Part shown: piece by piece, positions 23,408-32,042 of the stretch
Numbering within the stretch: the stretch's first letter is position 1
Layout of the letters: each line of letters opens with the position of its first letter
Assembly: GCA_020630955.1 (NCBI GenBank)
Contig: JAHDIE010000004.1
Span: forward strand, 112,662 to 155,661
Source of the DNA: Saprospiraceae bacterium
Lineage (GTDB): Bacteria > Bacteroidota > Bacteroidia > Chitinophagales > Saprospiraceae
Direction: 5' to 3'
Length of the DNA: 43,000 nucleotides
Translations under genes and position numbers: made by a program
The notes under the pieces: generated by a model
Seen by the model: only the letters and a program-made list of their open reading frames with translations
The model's database searches: none
What the model was told of the DNA's origin: nothing

Positions 23408-25314
23408 CGTTCTAAGATTAAATGATCAGCAATAATTGAAATAACTTTATTTGATTCTAAAAATTCGATTTGCCTTATTAACTCGTCTCTTTCATTGTCA
23501 TTAAATTGAAGCATCAAATCTTGAATGTTTGTAATATCTTTTTTCAACAAAGAAATTAATTTTTGTTGCAAGAAAGTTTCATCAATTTTAGAGTTAGAAG
23601 ATTTAATACAATGATCACAAACACCACATTTTTGAGCGTTATCAAACCCAAAATATCTATCAATGATAATTTGTCTACACATTTTTGTATTGAGATAATT
23701 TTCAAGCACCTTGAGTTTTGAATATGCATCTTCTTTCCTTTTCTTATAAAGCTCAGTTGAAATTTTTATATGCTTACTATTGAGCCTAGGACCTCTGATC
23801 TTAACCCGAGGATTATTTCCTCCTGCCTTGTATTCCAAAACTTCATTTTCGGCCAAGAGTTTCAAATATTTTTTCGTTTCATCTTCAGTCAGTTCCGCTT
23901 TTCTAGCTAAATATTTTTCATTTATAGGAACATGTTTGTAAAATAATCCATCGTAAATCCTCAACACCTTGTCCAACAAATGTTTAGCAATATGATTTTC
24001 TTCAGTTTTGTAAAAATCATCAATCTTTTCTTTATAGCACTTTAATGAAGCACTATGATAGAAACTTTCGGACAACATTATATAACCCGTTTTGTCTAAA
24101 AGCTTTAATGCATAAAAACTTGGCAACAAAGGCAAACCATACTTTTTACAAAAAGGGACCAATTCAAAATTCTCTGCATCTTGCATGGTTTCACCGATAA
24201 CCAAATTAAAGGATGATGCCAAAGCTTTATAACAATCTCTTATCAAATGTTCTGGCGGATAAGCTTTTTCAATGTTCTTTTTTTGATCCTCAATGTCCTT
24301 TTCATCTAGTAAAATTACCGCTTTACATGGCCTACCATCGCGTCCTGCTCTACCTGCTTCTTGGGTATATTCTTCTAGATTTGGAGCCAAATCATAATGC
24401 AGCACAAATCGGACATCCGGCTTATCTATTCCCATTCCAAAGGCATTTGTTGCTACTATAATTTGAATTTTATCCTTAATCCAATCATCTTGTGATTTAT
24501 TTTTAATTTCTGATGATAGACCTGCATGGTAGGCCGCTGCCTTAATCTTTCTTATCTTTAAGTATTGGCAAATCTTAGCAACCATTTTTCGACTTCTCGC
24601 ATAGATAATTCCGCATTGTTCCGGATTTGCCTTTACAATCGAAAGGATTACACCCATTTTATTATCAGTTCTATATACTTGATAGGCGAGATTTTCTCTC
24701 CTGGAAGAAAAAAGGACCTTACTAGCTTCATTGATTTTAAGAACTTCCAGTATGTCATCTTGAACTTGTTTGGTTGCTGTAGCTGTCACCGCCAATATTA
24801 AAGCATCCGGAAAAATTTTTTTTAAACTATTAATATTTCGGTAGGAAGGCCTAAAATCATGCCCCCATTGAGATATACAATGCGCTTCATCAATAGCGAT
24901 AAATCGAACATTCATTTGAGGTAGAGATTGAAGAAAATATTTAGAAGTTAATCTTTCTGGTGAAATGTAAAGTAGTTTTAATTCACCATAAAGTGCATCT
25001 TTTATTATTTCCGCCTGTTGAGATTTGGTAAGACTTCCGTATAAAGCCGATGCAGGTATTCCTTTTTTCTGGAGTGAATTTACTTGATCAATCATCAAAG
25101 CGATAAGTGGTGAAATCACAATTGTTAATCCATTACTTTCAATGGCCGGAATTTGATAACAAATTGATTTTCCTCCTCCTGTTGGCAAAATGGCAAGGGT
25201 ATGCTGATGAGATCCAATACTTTCTAAAACTTCTAATTGTGATTTTCGAAAGTGTTCATATCCCCAATAGTCTTTTAAAATAGACTTATATTTTGCTAAT
25301 TTTTCCTCTTTCAT
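23404..25314 (-). CDS. recQ: RecQ-family ATP-dependent DNA helicase
   Basis: A protein of 636 residues: an SF2 helicase core with Walker A LPTGGGKS (about 43-50), DEAHCISQWGHDFRPSY (141-157), TATAT and the motif VI region QEAGRAGRDGRP (about 317-328). A helical/winged-helix region follows (380-510), and then a four-cysteine zinc cluster unusually close to the C-terminus (Cys545, Cys562, Cys565, Cys568 in CGVCDHC). No HRDC domain is visible after it. This layout is typical of a RecQ branch common in Bacteroidota rather than E. coli RecQ. It unwinds DNA during repair and recombination. Its ATG follows directly on the DUF6089 stop codon. Confidence 0.92.
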   Translation of the reverse strand: MKEEKLAKYKSILKDYWGYEHFRKSQLEVLESIGSHQHTLAILPTGGGKSICYQIPAIESNGLTIVISPLIALMIDQVNSLQKKGIPASALYGSLTKSQQAEIIKDALYGELKLLYISPERLTSKYFLQSLPQMNVRFIAIDEAHCISQWGHDFRPSYRNINSLKKIFPDALILAVTATATKQVQDDILEVLKINEASKVLFSSRRENLAYQVYRTDNKMGVILSIVKANPEQCGIIYARSRKMVAKICQYLKIRKIKAAAYHAGLSSEIKNKSQDDWIKDKIQIIVATNAFGMGIDKPDVRFVLHYDLAPNLEEYTQEAGRAGRDGRPCKAVILLDEKDIEDQKKNIEKAYPPEHLIRDCYKALASSFNLVIGETMQDAENFELVPFCKKYGLPLLPSFYALKLLDKTGYIMLSESFYHSASLKCYKEKIDDFYKTEENHIAKHLLDKVLRIYDGLFYKHVPINEKYLARKAELTEDETKKYLKLLAENEVLEYKAGGNNPRVKIRGPRLNSKHIKISTELYKKRKEDAYSKLKVLENYLNTKMCRQIIIDRYFGFDNAQKCGVCDHCIKSSNSKIDETFLQQKLISLLKKDITNIQDLMLQFNDNERDELIRQIEFLESNKVISIIADHLILER

Positions 25315-26193
25315 TTAGAACTTAGGACAAGAAGCTCCTTTTTTAGAAGTTCTTCCTCCAAGTACTAATTTACGTCCTAGATTGTAAGAAAGGTTAATCA
25401 TGAAGGAGAAATAATAATCATTTAAATCAGCTCCTCCTCTTTTTGTTCCATTAGTAGATTCAGCATTTGACCCTTCAGGTAAGCCCAAATACTCGTCCAA
25501 TCTTTGAGAAAGGTTGGCACTCAATTCTCCATTATGGGTCAACAATTCGCTGTAGTTTGCATAAGTCGTGCTGACATCATCTAGGTAATCTGTGAAAGTT
25601 GCCCTACCGATCATTTCTAAAGAACCTACTAGATTTTTGGTTAATTTAAACTTGATTCCTCCACCCATAGGAATTACAAATTGTGTTAAACTATACCTAT
25701 CAGGCTGACCAGCCAATCCTTGGCCTTCAGTTCCAAGCGGTTGAAGAGAAATTATCCCTCCATTGTATTCTGTTTTTGGGTCAAATCTAAGAACTCCAGC
25801 ACCAAGCATAACAAATGGTGTAAAAACGGATTCACGATCTGATGGGTCAAAGCCAAATATGTTATATTCTCCTGAGACACTGAATTCATAAATAGGTGAA
25901 AAAAATGATAGATTTCTCATCTTCCTTGCCTGATCAATAGAGTTTTTATCACTACCCTTCATTTTACCAATGGTAATCATGGTTCTTACAGCGAAATTTT
26001 CAACATTATACCTCAAGTGCATATTGCCAGCTGCATTCATATTCATGAAATTATCAGAAAAAGATTCAGAATTTAAATCCCCCCAATATGAACTAATCCC
26101 ACCACCGAAACCAAGTTCCCAATATGGCTTCTGTGCTTGAATTGAGATTGCCAAAGCAATGTTAAAAACAATTAGAATAGAATATTTTTTCAT
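25315..26193 (-). CDS. DUF6089-type outer-membrane beta-barrel protein
   Basis: I place the start at 26193 (MKKYSILIVFNIALAISIQAQ, a clear signal peptide); the ATG 21 bases upstream would put seven polar residues before it. The remaining roughly 270 residues alternate hydrophobic and polar positions. They contain KPYWELGFGGGISSYWGDLN, FTPFVMLGAGVLRFDP, GGGIKFKLTKNLVGSLEMIG and DYYFSFMINLSYNLGRK, the arrangement of DUF6089 proteins in Bacteroidota, predicted barrels of the outer membrane. The cysteine near the end (GASCPKF) is solitary. Function is unknown. It is the first gene of a run with recQ, a glycosyltransferase and glyA. Confidence 0.78.
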   Translation of the reverse strand: MKKYSILIVFNIALAISIQAQKPYWELGFGGGISSYWGDLNSESFSDNFMNMNAAGNMHLRYNVENFAVRTMITIGKMKGSDKNSIDQARKMRNLSFFSPIYEFSVSGEYNIFGFDPSDRESVFTPFVMLGAGVLRFDPKTEYNGGIISLQPLGTEGQGLAGQPDRYSLTQFVIPMGGGIKFKLTKNLVGSLEMIGRATFTDYLDDVSTTYANYSELLTHNGELSANLSQRLDEYLGLPEGSNAESTNGTKRGGADLNDYYFSFMINLSYNLGRKLVLGGRTSKKGASCPKF

Positions 26194-26211
26194 AGTAGCA
26201 TGAATATTATA

Positions 26212-26219
26212 CAAATATA
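26212..26219 (-). promoter_or_regulatory. Candidate -7 element upstream of the DUF6089-recQ-glyA run
   Basis: TATATTTG on the minus strand, matching TAnnTTTG, 18 bases before the chosen ATG, which implies a very short leader. No clear -33 TTTG was found. Confidence 0.35.
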
Positions 26220-26343
26220 TATTAAAATTTTCTATTATATGATTAGCTTATACCCTACTGTCAAGAAAACGTTAGAATTGCCATTTTAATATGCACTTGT
26301 TGTGAATCCGTATTACCTTTATAGCCAAATTCAAACAATATTC

Positions 26344-28005
26344 ATGAAAAAAATATTTTTTAGTGCAATAATCGGATTTTGCACAATGGGCTTATTTGCG
26401 CAAGCTCCTTCCAATTGGTTTCATTTAAACAATGACCAAGGATACAATGGTGTTGCCACAGATAATGCCTACAAGATTACAAAAGGAAAAAATTCAAGTA
26501 CGATTATAGTTGCAGTTCTGGATTCAGGTGTTGATGTAGAACATGAAGACTTGAAAGACAATGTATGGGTCAATCCAGGAGAAATACCAGACAACGGAAT
26601 TGATGATGACAATAATGGTTATATCGATGATATCAACGGTTGGAATTTTATAGGAGGAGAAAAAGGTAATGTTAATCATGATACTTATGAAGCAACCAGA
26701 TTGTACAAAAGATATAAGTACAAATATGAAAAGGCTAATCCTTCTGAACTTTCAAAAGCACAGAAAAAAGAATATGCTCTCTACGAAAAAGTGCGAGATG
26801 AAGTTGAATCTAAAAAAGAAAATGCAGAAACCCGAATGACTTCCATTCAAGAAACTGAAACAATGGTATTGAATGCAGTTACCGCATTAGAAAAAGCACT
26901 TGACGGTAAAGATTTAAATACTGAAAACCTAAAGTCAATAGATGTTGAAGGAAAGCCTGCACTAATGAATGGAGTTAATATGGTGCTTGAAGCAATTAGT
27001 CAAGGCGAAGAATTTGGAACCATTGAAAATTTACGAACTGCTGTTCTCGATCAGTTCACTGGAATGAAAGAAAGATTCAGAGATCAAATAGAGTATGCTT
27101 ACAATATAGATTTTGACCCCAGACCTCTTATTGGTGACAATTATGATGATCCATATCAGAAAAATTATGGAAACAATGATGTTGAGGGCCCAGATGCATT
27201 CCATGGAACTCATGTTGCTGGTATCATCGGAGCCGTGAGAAACAATAGCTTAGGAATGGATGGGATCGCAACAGATGTAAGAATTATGTCTGTCAGAACC
27301 GTTCCGAATGGTGATGAAAGAGATAAGGACGTCGCAAATGCCATTATTTATGCAGTAGACAATGGGGCAAGTATTATTAATATGAGTTTTGGGAAAGGCT
27401 ATTCTTGGGACAAATCAGCTGTAGATGCAGCTGTAAGATATGCCGCCAAAAATGATGTGTTGTTAGTACACGCCGCAGGCAATTCTGCTCAAAACAATGA
27501 CAACACTGATAATTTCCCAAATGATACATATAAAAAGAAAAAATTCTTTGGACCCAAAGCTGCAAAAAATTGGGTTGAAGTGGGAGCACTTTCGTTTAAG
27601 CAAGGAGAAGATCTCTCAGCCCCTTTTTCTAATTATGGCAAACAAAATGTAGATATTTTTGCACCTGGCATGGCCATATACTCCACAACACCAGACAACA
27701 ATTATCGAAATGCCCAAGGGACATCAATGGCTTCCCCAGTAGTCGCAGGTGTAGCAGCTATGATTAGATCATACTATCCTTCGCTTTCCGCACAACAAGT
27801 TAAGCAAGTTTTAATGGATAGTTCTGTAAAATTGACAGATCAAGTTATTATTCCAGGGGGCGATGGTGAGCTAACATCCTTCGCTAACTTGAGTGTTGCA
27901 GGTGGGACAGTCAATGCCTACAAGGCATTGAAATTAGCTGCCACTGTCAAAGGAAAGAAACGTAAAAAGAAAGGAAAAACGAGTCAAAACAATATCAGAC
28001 CATAA
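26344..28005 (+). CDS. Secreted S8 (subtilisin-like) serine peptidase with large insertion
   Basis: The start is chosen at 26344 (MKKIFFSAIIGFCTMGLFAQ, signal peptide) rather than an ATG 42 bases upstream. The 553-residue protein has all subtilase residues: Asp60 (VAVLDSGVDVEHEDL), His287 (FHGTHVAGIIGA), the oxyanion Asn380 (HAAGNSAQN) and Ser461 (GTSMASPVVAGVAA). About 225 residues separate Asp from His, far more than in classical subtilisins (about 30). The extra part (about 110-270) is charged, helical and coiled-coil-like (RLYKRYKYKYEKANPSELS, VLNAVTALEKALDG). The protein ends in a lysine-rich tail (KGKKRKKKGKTSQNN) and has no T9SS type A domain. It is probably periplasmic or secreted; no classical N-terminal propeptide is evident. 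Confidence 0.9.
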   Translation: MKKIFFSAIIGFCTMGLFAQAPSNWFHLNNDQGYNGVATDNAYKITKGKNSSTIIVAVLDSGVDVEHEDLKDNVWVNPGEIPDNGIDDDNNGYIDDINGWNFIGGEKGNVNHDTYEATRLYKRYKYKYEKANPSELSKAQKKEYALYEKVRDEVESKKENAETRMTSIQETETMVLNAVTALEKALDGKDLNTENLKSIDVEGKPALMNGVNMVLEAISQGEEFGTIENLRTAVLDQFTGMKERFRDQIEYAYNIDFDPRPLIGDNYDDPYQKNYGNNDVEGPDAFHGTHVAGIIGAVRNNSLGMDGIATDVRIMSVRTVPNGDERDKDVANAIIYAVDNGASIINMSFGKGYSWDKSAVDAAVRYAAKNDVLLVHAAGNSAQNNDNTDNFPNDTYKKKKFFGPKAAKNWVEVGALSFKQGEDLSAPFSNYGKQNVDIFAPGMAIYSTTPDNNYRNAQGTSMASPVVAGVAAMIRSYYPSLSAQQVKQVLMDSSVKLTDQVIIPGGDGELTSFANLSVAGGTVNAYKALKLAATVKGKKRKKKGKTSQNNIRP

Positions 28006-28008
28006 ATA

Positions 28009-28050
28009 GATAAAAGAGAGCTTGTTCTGATGAACAAGCTCTCTTTTATC
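28009..28050. terminator. Bidirectional rho-independent terminator between the subtilase and dciA-like genes
   Basis: A perfect 19-base inverted repeat (28009-28027 and 28032-28050) with the loop TGAT, flanked by A/T-rich ends so that it ends in a U-rich run on both strands. It starts 4 bases after the subtilase stop and its right arm contains the stop codon of the convergent DUF721 gene. Confidence 0.85.
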
Positions 28051-28339
28051 TTATAACCAATTCATCAATCCTCCGATGATGTAAAGCCTCATTCATTTTT
28101 TTAATCAATTTGGCTTTTTCAAATATCAACTCATTGCGTAATGCTGCAGAACTGATATTTACGTAAAGTGTATTCTTCTCTAATTTAATGGACTTTGTAT
28201 ATTTTGAAATCGCATTCCCTAAAACAGAGGCCCAAATTGAAGAAATATTTTGCTTTTGTAAACCATCTGAAAAACTTGATCGTTCTTTTAAGATCGAATC
28301 CATGATGGTATTGATTTTTTGTTCTTCCTTTTTAAACAT
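28046..28339 (-). CDS. DUF721 (DciA-like) protein
   Basis: A small protein of 97 residues with the DUF721 pattern: NTIMDSILKERS, SSIWASVLGNAISKYTKSIKL, then NTLYVNISSAALRNELIFEK and a basic helix. This domain is found in DciA, the bacterial replicative-helicase loader/operator that interacts with DnaB and DnaA. In Bacteroidota the protein is often little more than the bare domain, as here. The gene overlaps the 3' end of recF by 8 bases on the same strand, so both are co-expressed. Assignment to DUF721 is firm; a helicase-loading role is inference from the family and from the recF neighbourhood. Confidence 0.82.
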   Translation of the reverse strand: MFKKEEQKINTIMDSILKERSSFSDGLQKQNISSIWASVLGNAISKYTKSIKLEKNTLYVNISSAALRNELIFEKAKLIKKMNEALHHRRIDELVIR

Positions 28340-29459
28340 TTAAATACGTTATACTTTGATCCTCGAAGATATGAATGTGATTGATCTTTTCCCCTTTCCC
28401 AGTTAAAAATGTAGCAATTCTATTCTTATCTGTATCACTTATAAAAACCTGCGCGCCCCATCTTTCGTTCAATTGCAACAAGATTTTTTCAACCCTTGAT
28501 CGATCTAATTTATCAAACATGTCATCCAACAATAGAACAGGCAATCGTCCAGTCTTATTTGCAAAATATTCAAACAAAGATATTTTCAAAGCAAAAACGA
28601 AAGACTTAATCTGACCTTGGGAACCAAAGACTTTAATATCTTCACCGTTCAACTTCATATTTACTTCATCTTTATGAGTTCCAACATTCGATCGCCCAGA
28701 AAATCGATCCGTTTGTTCATATTGAATCAATAGTTCCTCCATTGTATTTTCCGACAACTTAGAATCATATTCTAAGTAAACTGATTCATATTCAGGAGCA
28801 ATTTCATGATAACTCTTCAAAAAGTAAGATTGAAATTCCTTCATAAATGAAACCCTGGCCTGATGAATATAAGGAGCAGTTTCTAACATGATTTTTTCAA
28901 AGGCATTGGTTAGACTTTTATCATATGTCCCACTTTTTAAGAACTGTTTTAAAAGAGCATTACGTTGTTTAACAGCCTTGGTATACCGAATTAGGTTTCT
29001 TGTGTAAAGCTTATCAAATTGGACAATAGCCTGATCAATAAATTCACGTCGATCTTTACTCAGTCCATTTACCAATATTATATCATCTGGAGAAACACAA
29101 ACTGAAAGATATTGACCAATATATTCAGACAGCTTTGAAACTTTGATTCCATCATGTTCAATTTGTTTATTTTTTCCATGTTGAAGTTTGACCACAACAT
29201 TGTGCGGCTCCTTTTCATTGTCAAAAATATTAATTTCTGCTCTTAGGAAATCAGCACCATGGCTAAGACAAGACTTATCTGTAGCAGCAAAGTAGACTTT
29301 GCCAAAAACCAAAAGTCTGATTGCATCTAAAATACTAGTTTTGCCTACACCATTTTTACCGGTCAACACATTCAACCCCGAAGAGAATTCTAGGTTTAAC
29401 TTACTATACTTTTTGAAATGGGTTAGCTTCAATTGCTTTATTTCATACTTGGTTTTCAT
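28332..29459 (-). CDS. recF: DNA replication and repair protein RecF
   Basis: A protein of 375 residues, an SMC-like ATPase that with RecO and RecR loads RecA at single-strand gaps. It contains Walker A GKNGVGKT (about 34-41), the RecF signature stretches LSVCVSPDDIILVNGLSKDRREFID and GRSNVGTHKDEV, the ABC signature-like GSQGQIKSFVFALKIS and Walker B LPVLLLDDMFDKLD. Its 3' end overlaps the DUF721 gene. The promoter region is shared with divergent pdhA (128 bases apart). Confidence 0.96.
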   Translation of the reverse strand: MKTKYEIKQLKLTHFKKYSKLNLEFSSGLNVLTGKNGVGKTSILDAIRLLVFGKVYFAATDKSCLSHGADFLRAEINIFDNEKEPHNVVVKLQHGKNKQIEHDGIKVSKLSEYIGQYLSVCVSPDDIILVNGLSKDRREFIDQAIVQFDKLYTRNLIRYTKAVKQRNALLKQFLKSGTYDKSLTNAFEKIMLETAPYIHQARVSFMKEFQSYFLKSYHEIAPEYESVYLEYDSKLSENTMEELLIQYEQTDRFSGRSNVGTHKDEVNMKLNGEDIKVFGSQGQIKSFVFALKISLFEYFANKTGRLPVLLLDDMFDKLDRSRVEKILLQLNERWGAQVFISDTDKNRIATFLTGKGEKINHIHIFEDQSITYLNV

Positions 29460-29587
29460 GGATACTACCCTTTTAATAAGGATACTTTAATTATTTGATG
29501 ACAATTAATACAAATGTCTCATTTGAATGCTTTATTACACCATTGAAAGCATATTTTTCTTAATTTTAGTGCTTGAAATAAAGAAAA

Positions 29588-30625
29588 ATGGCGGAAACAT
29601 TGACAAAAAACAGTACCGATAAAGCAAAATCAAACAGTTCACTGTACAACAAGGATACCTATTTAAAATGGTTTGAGGTGATGTATAGAGTTAGAAGGTT
29701 TGAAGAGCAAGCTTTGTATGCGTATTCTCAACAAAAAATCAGAGGTTTTTGCCATGTTTACATTGGACAAGAAGCCATCGCTGGAGGAATCGCTACGGCT
29801 CTAAGACCTGAGGACAAGCTAGTAACAGCCTATAGACAGCATGGAGTTGCTCTCGCCAGAGGCCTTGATTCTAAAAGCTGTATGGCTGAATTATATGGTA
29901 AGGCAACTGGAGTAGTCAAAGGAAAAGGAGGTTCAATGCATTTCTTCTCTAAAGAACACAACTATTTTGGTGGCAATGGAATAGTTGGCGCACAAATTCC
30001 AATTGGTGCAGGAATTGGCCTTGCCGAAAAATACAGAGGGACAGATAACCTCTCAATGACTATGTTTGGAGATGGTGCAGCAAGACAAGGCGCATTGTAC
30101 GAATCTTTTAACATGGCAATGACTTGGAAATTACCTGTCCTATTTGTGGTGGAGAATAATGGTTACGCAATGGGTACTTCCGTTGAAAGAACGAGCAATG
30201 TGCACGACCTGTACAAAATTGGAGCTGCATTTGATATGCCGTCAGAAGCAATCGACGGAATGAGACCTGAATCTGTCCATGAAGGAATTGAAAGAGCAGC
30301 CGCTCATATTAGAGCAGGTAAAGGCCCATATTTTCTAGAAATCAAAACATACAGGTACAAAGGCCACTCGGTTTCAGATCCAGGCAAATACAGATCAAAG
30401 GACGAATTACAGGAATACAAAGACAAGGACCCAATTATCATTACAGAAAGGAATATCATCGACAATAATATTGCCTCGCTAGAAGAAATAGATACTATAA
30501 AAAACAATATTGAAACAGAAATTTCCGCAGCTATGGAATTTGCTGAAAATAGCCCGCTTCCAATGGCTTCGGATCTTTACAACGATAATTACGTTCAAAA
30601 AGACTACCCATTCATCATGGATTAA
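29588..30625 (+). CDS. pdhA: Pyruvate dehydrogenase E1 component, alpha subunit
   Basis: A thiamine-diphosphate enzyme subunit of 345 residues that decarboxylates pyruvate in the pyruvate dehydrogenase complex. Visible landmarks are FEEQALYAYSQQKIRGFCHVYIGQEA, GKGGSMHFFS, the ThDP motif GDGAARQGALYESFNMA ... VENNGYAMGTS, and the conserved phosphorylation-loop-like TYRYKGHSVSDPGKYR. The partner beta subunit (pdhB) is not adjacent, as in many Bacteroidota where the genes are dispersed. The first 15 residues are a polar extension. The ATG sits 8 bases after an A-rich stretch without a Shine-Dalgarno sequence. A branched-chain keto acid E1 alpha is less likely given its strong PdhA features. Confidence 0.93.
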   Translation: MAETLTKNSTDKAKSNSSLYNKDTYLKWFEVMYRVRRFEEQALYAYSQQKIRGFCHVYIGQEAIAGGIATALRPEDKLVTAYRQHGVALARGLDSKSCMAELYGKATGVVKGKGGSMHFFSKEHNYFGGNGIVGAQIPIGAGIGLAEKYRGTDNLSMTMFGDGAARQGALYESFNMAMTWKLPVLFVVENNGYAMGTSVERTSNVHDLYKIGAAFDMPSEAIDGMRPESVHEGIERAAAHIRAGKGPYFLEIKTYRYKGHSVSDPGKYRSKDELQEYKDKDPIIITERNIIDNNIASLEEIDTIKNNIETEISAAMEFAENSPLPMASDLYNDNYVQKDYPFIMD

Positions 30626-30667
30626 AGCCTTTAAAGCTTAAAATGCATTCTCATACATGCTATCTGG

Positions 30668-30686
30668 ATTGCTAAATGCAATTTTT
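30668..30686 (+). terminator. Weak hairpin terminator after pdhA
   Basis: ATTGC (30668-30672) and GCAAT (30678-30682) can pair around the loop TAAAT and are followed by four more T. The stem is only five pairs, so this is a weak candidate. Confidence 0.3.
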
Positions 30687-30721
30687 AATGCAGTAATACT
30701 ACAATAGCTGCTAAGATTAGT

Positions 30722-30729
30722 TATTTTTG
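30722..30729 (+). promoter_or_regulatory. Candidate -7 element of the TPR membrane protein gene
   Basis: TATTTTTG fits TAnnTTTG and lies 23 bases before the ATG at 30753. No TTTG is found about 19 bases upstream of it. Confidence 0.35.
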
Positions 30730-30752
30730 CGCAAATTTTCGAATAACCTACT

Positions 30753-31466
30753 ATGGCAAAAAGAAGAAAAAATTACGTGCCCAAAGATGAGGCAGAAATC
30801 CAGGAAGTTAGAGAAACAGTAGAAGAAACTGTTGAAGTATATGAGGAGGAAAAACCTTCTATAAAAAACGATAACAGATTAAAACTACTCGCTCTTGCTG
30901 GAATAATTGCTTTACTGGCTGGGATTTATATCATTTATAAAGTTGCTTTCAAAGATCCAAAAGAAGCAGAAGCTTCAGCAGCTATTTATAAAGCAGAAGA
31001 ACAATTTGCAAGAGATTCATTTGCACTTGCACTGGAAAACCCAGGTGGTGGATATGATGGCTTTCTTGATGTAATAGATAACTATAACAACACCAAAGCT
31101 GGGAATTTAGCAAAATATTATGCAGGTATTAGCTATTTGAACTTAGGTAGATATGAGGATGCCATCAATTATTTAGAATCTTACAAAGCTTCTGATGACC
31201 TAACATCAATAACTAAATTTGGAGCCTTGGGAGATGCCTATGCAGAAAATGGACAGATTGATAAAGCAATGAGCCTTTATCAAAAGGCCGCCTCTGCAGG
31301 AGACAATGAGTTTTTAATTCCTTATTATTTGAAAAAATTAGGGATGTTGAACTTGCAACAAGGCAATACTTCAGCAGCTTTAGATGCGTTTAACAAAATC
31401 AAAGAAAAGTACGGCGATTCTTCTCAAGGAGAAGATATAGATCGTTTTATTGCAAAAGCTCAATAA
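30753..31466 (+). CDS. Membrane-anchored tetratricopeptide repeat protein
   Basis: A protein of 237 residues with a basic and acidic cytoplasmic N-terminus (about 1-40), one membrane helix (about 43-64, LKLLALAGIIALLAGIYI) and then TPR-like helical pairs outside the membrane: GNLAKYYAGISYLNLGRYEDAINYLE, KFGALGDAYAENGQIDKAMSLYQKAA and YLKKLGMLNLQQGNTSAALDAF (each split here over 20-30 residues). It resembles YfgM-type or tol-pal-like scaffold proteins, but no specific partner is visible. It is followed by a terminator and then ribH. Confidence 0.82.
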   Translation: MAKRRKNYVPKDEAEIQEVRETVEETVEVYEEEKPSIKNDNRLKLLALAGIIALLAGIYIIYKVAFKDPKEAEASAAIYKAEEQFARDSFALALENPGGGYDGFLDVIDNYNNTKAGNLAKYYAGISYLNLGRYEDAINYLESYKASDDLTSITKFGALGDAYAENGQIDKAMSLYQKAASAGDNEFLIPYYLKKLGMLNLQQGNTSAALDAFNKIKEKYGDSSQGEDIDRFIAKAQ

Positions 31467-31489
31467 CTTTCCGCTCGCAAAAGAAATCC

Positions 31490-31525
31490 AAAAGCCTGTG
31501 TCACTTGATGCAGGCTTTTCTTATT
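31490..31525 (+). terminator. Rho-independent terminator between the TPR gene and ribH
   Basis: AAAAGCCTG (31490-31498) pairs with CAGGCTTTT (31511-31519), and inner G-U pairs may extend the stem; a T-rich stretch follows. It ends about 8 bases before the ribH ATG, so ribH either has a promoter overlapping the hairpin or depends on read-through. Confidence 0.7.
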
Positions 31526-31532
31526 TTTGAGC

Positions 31533-32042
31533 ATGAGTGAAAAGAAAACAAATCTTTCTGAGCAAGATACACTTCCTAATGGGACACCCTTTAAAATTGC
31601 TATAGCTGTTTCTAAATGGAATCCCAAGATTACTGAGGCCTTACTTGACGGAGCAAAAGAAACACTTTTAAAAGCTAACGTTAAGGAAGACAATATCAAA
31701 ATAGTCTATGTTCCTGGATCTTATGAATTACCAGTGGCAGCAAAGATGCTTCTCCAGACCGAATCTTTTGATGGTATTATAGCGCTCGGTTGTGTGATTA
31801 AAGGCGAAACAAGCCACAACGAATACATAAACAACGCAGTTGCAACTGGCTTAACTCAACTTTCATTAATATCTGGCAAACCATGCATCTTTGGTGTTCT
31901 CACACCAAATGATATGCAGCAAGCACTAGATCGGGCAGGAGGAAAGCATGGAAACAAAGGTCATGAAGCTGCAGCAACAGCTTTACATATGATAGCACTT
32001 AAAAAATCACTTTCCGAACCAAAGTCTAAAATCGGCTATTAA
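31533..32042 (+). CDS. ribH: 6,7-dimethyl-8-ribityllumazine synthase
   Basis: I start the gene at ATG 31533; an in-frame TTG six bases earlier adds only two residues and lies closer to the terminator. The enzyme of about 169 residues condenses the ribityl-pyrimidine with dihydroxybutanone phosphate, the penultimate step of riboflavin synthesis. Family marks are IAIAVSKWNPKITEALLDGA, VPGSYELPVAAKML, ALGCVIKGETSHNEYI and FGVLTPNDMQQALDRAGGKHGNKGHEAA (the phosphate-binding Arg and catalytic His region). It is coupled by a TAATG overlap to the MBL-fold hydrolase. Other rib genes are not in the window. Confidence 0.95.
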   Translation: MSEKKTNLSEQDTLPNGTPFKIAIAVSKWNPKITEALLDGAKETLLKANVKEDNIKIVYVPGSYELPVAAKMLLQTESFDGIIALGCVIKGETSHNEYINNAVATGLTQLSLISGKPCIFGVLTPNDMQQALDRAGGKHGNKGHEAAATALHMIALKKSLSEPKSKIGY

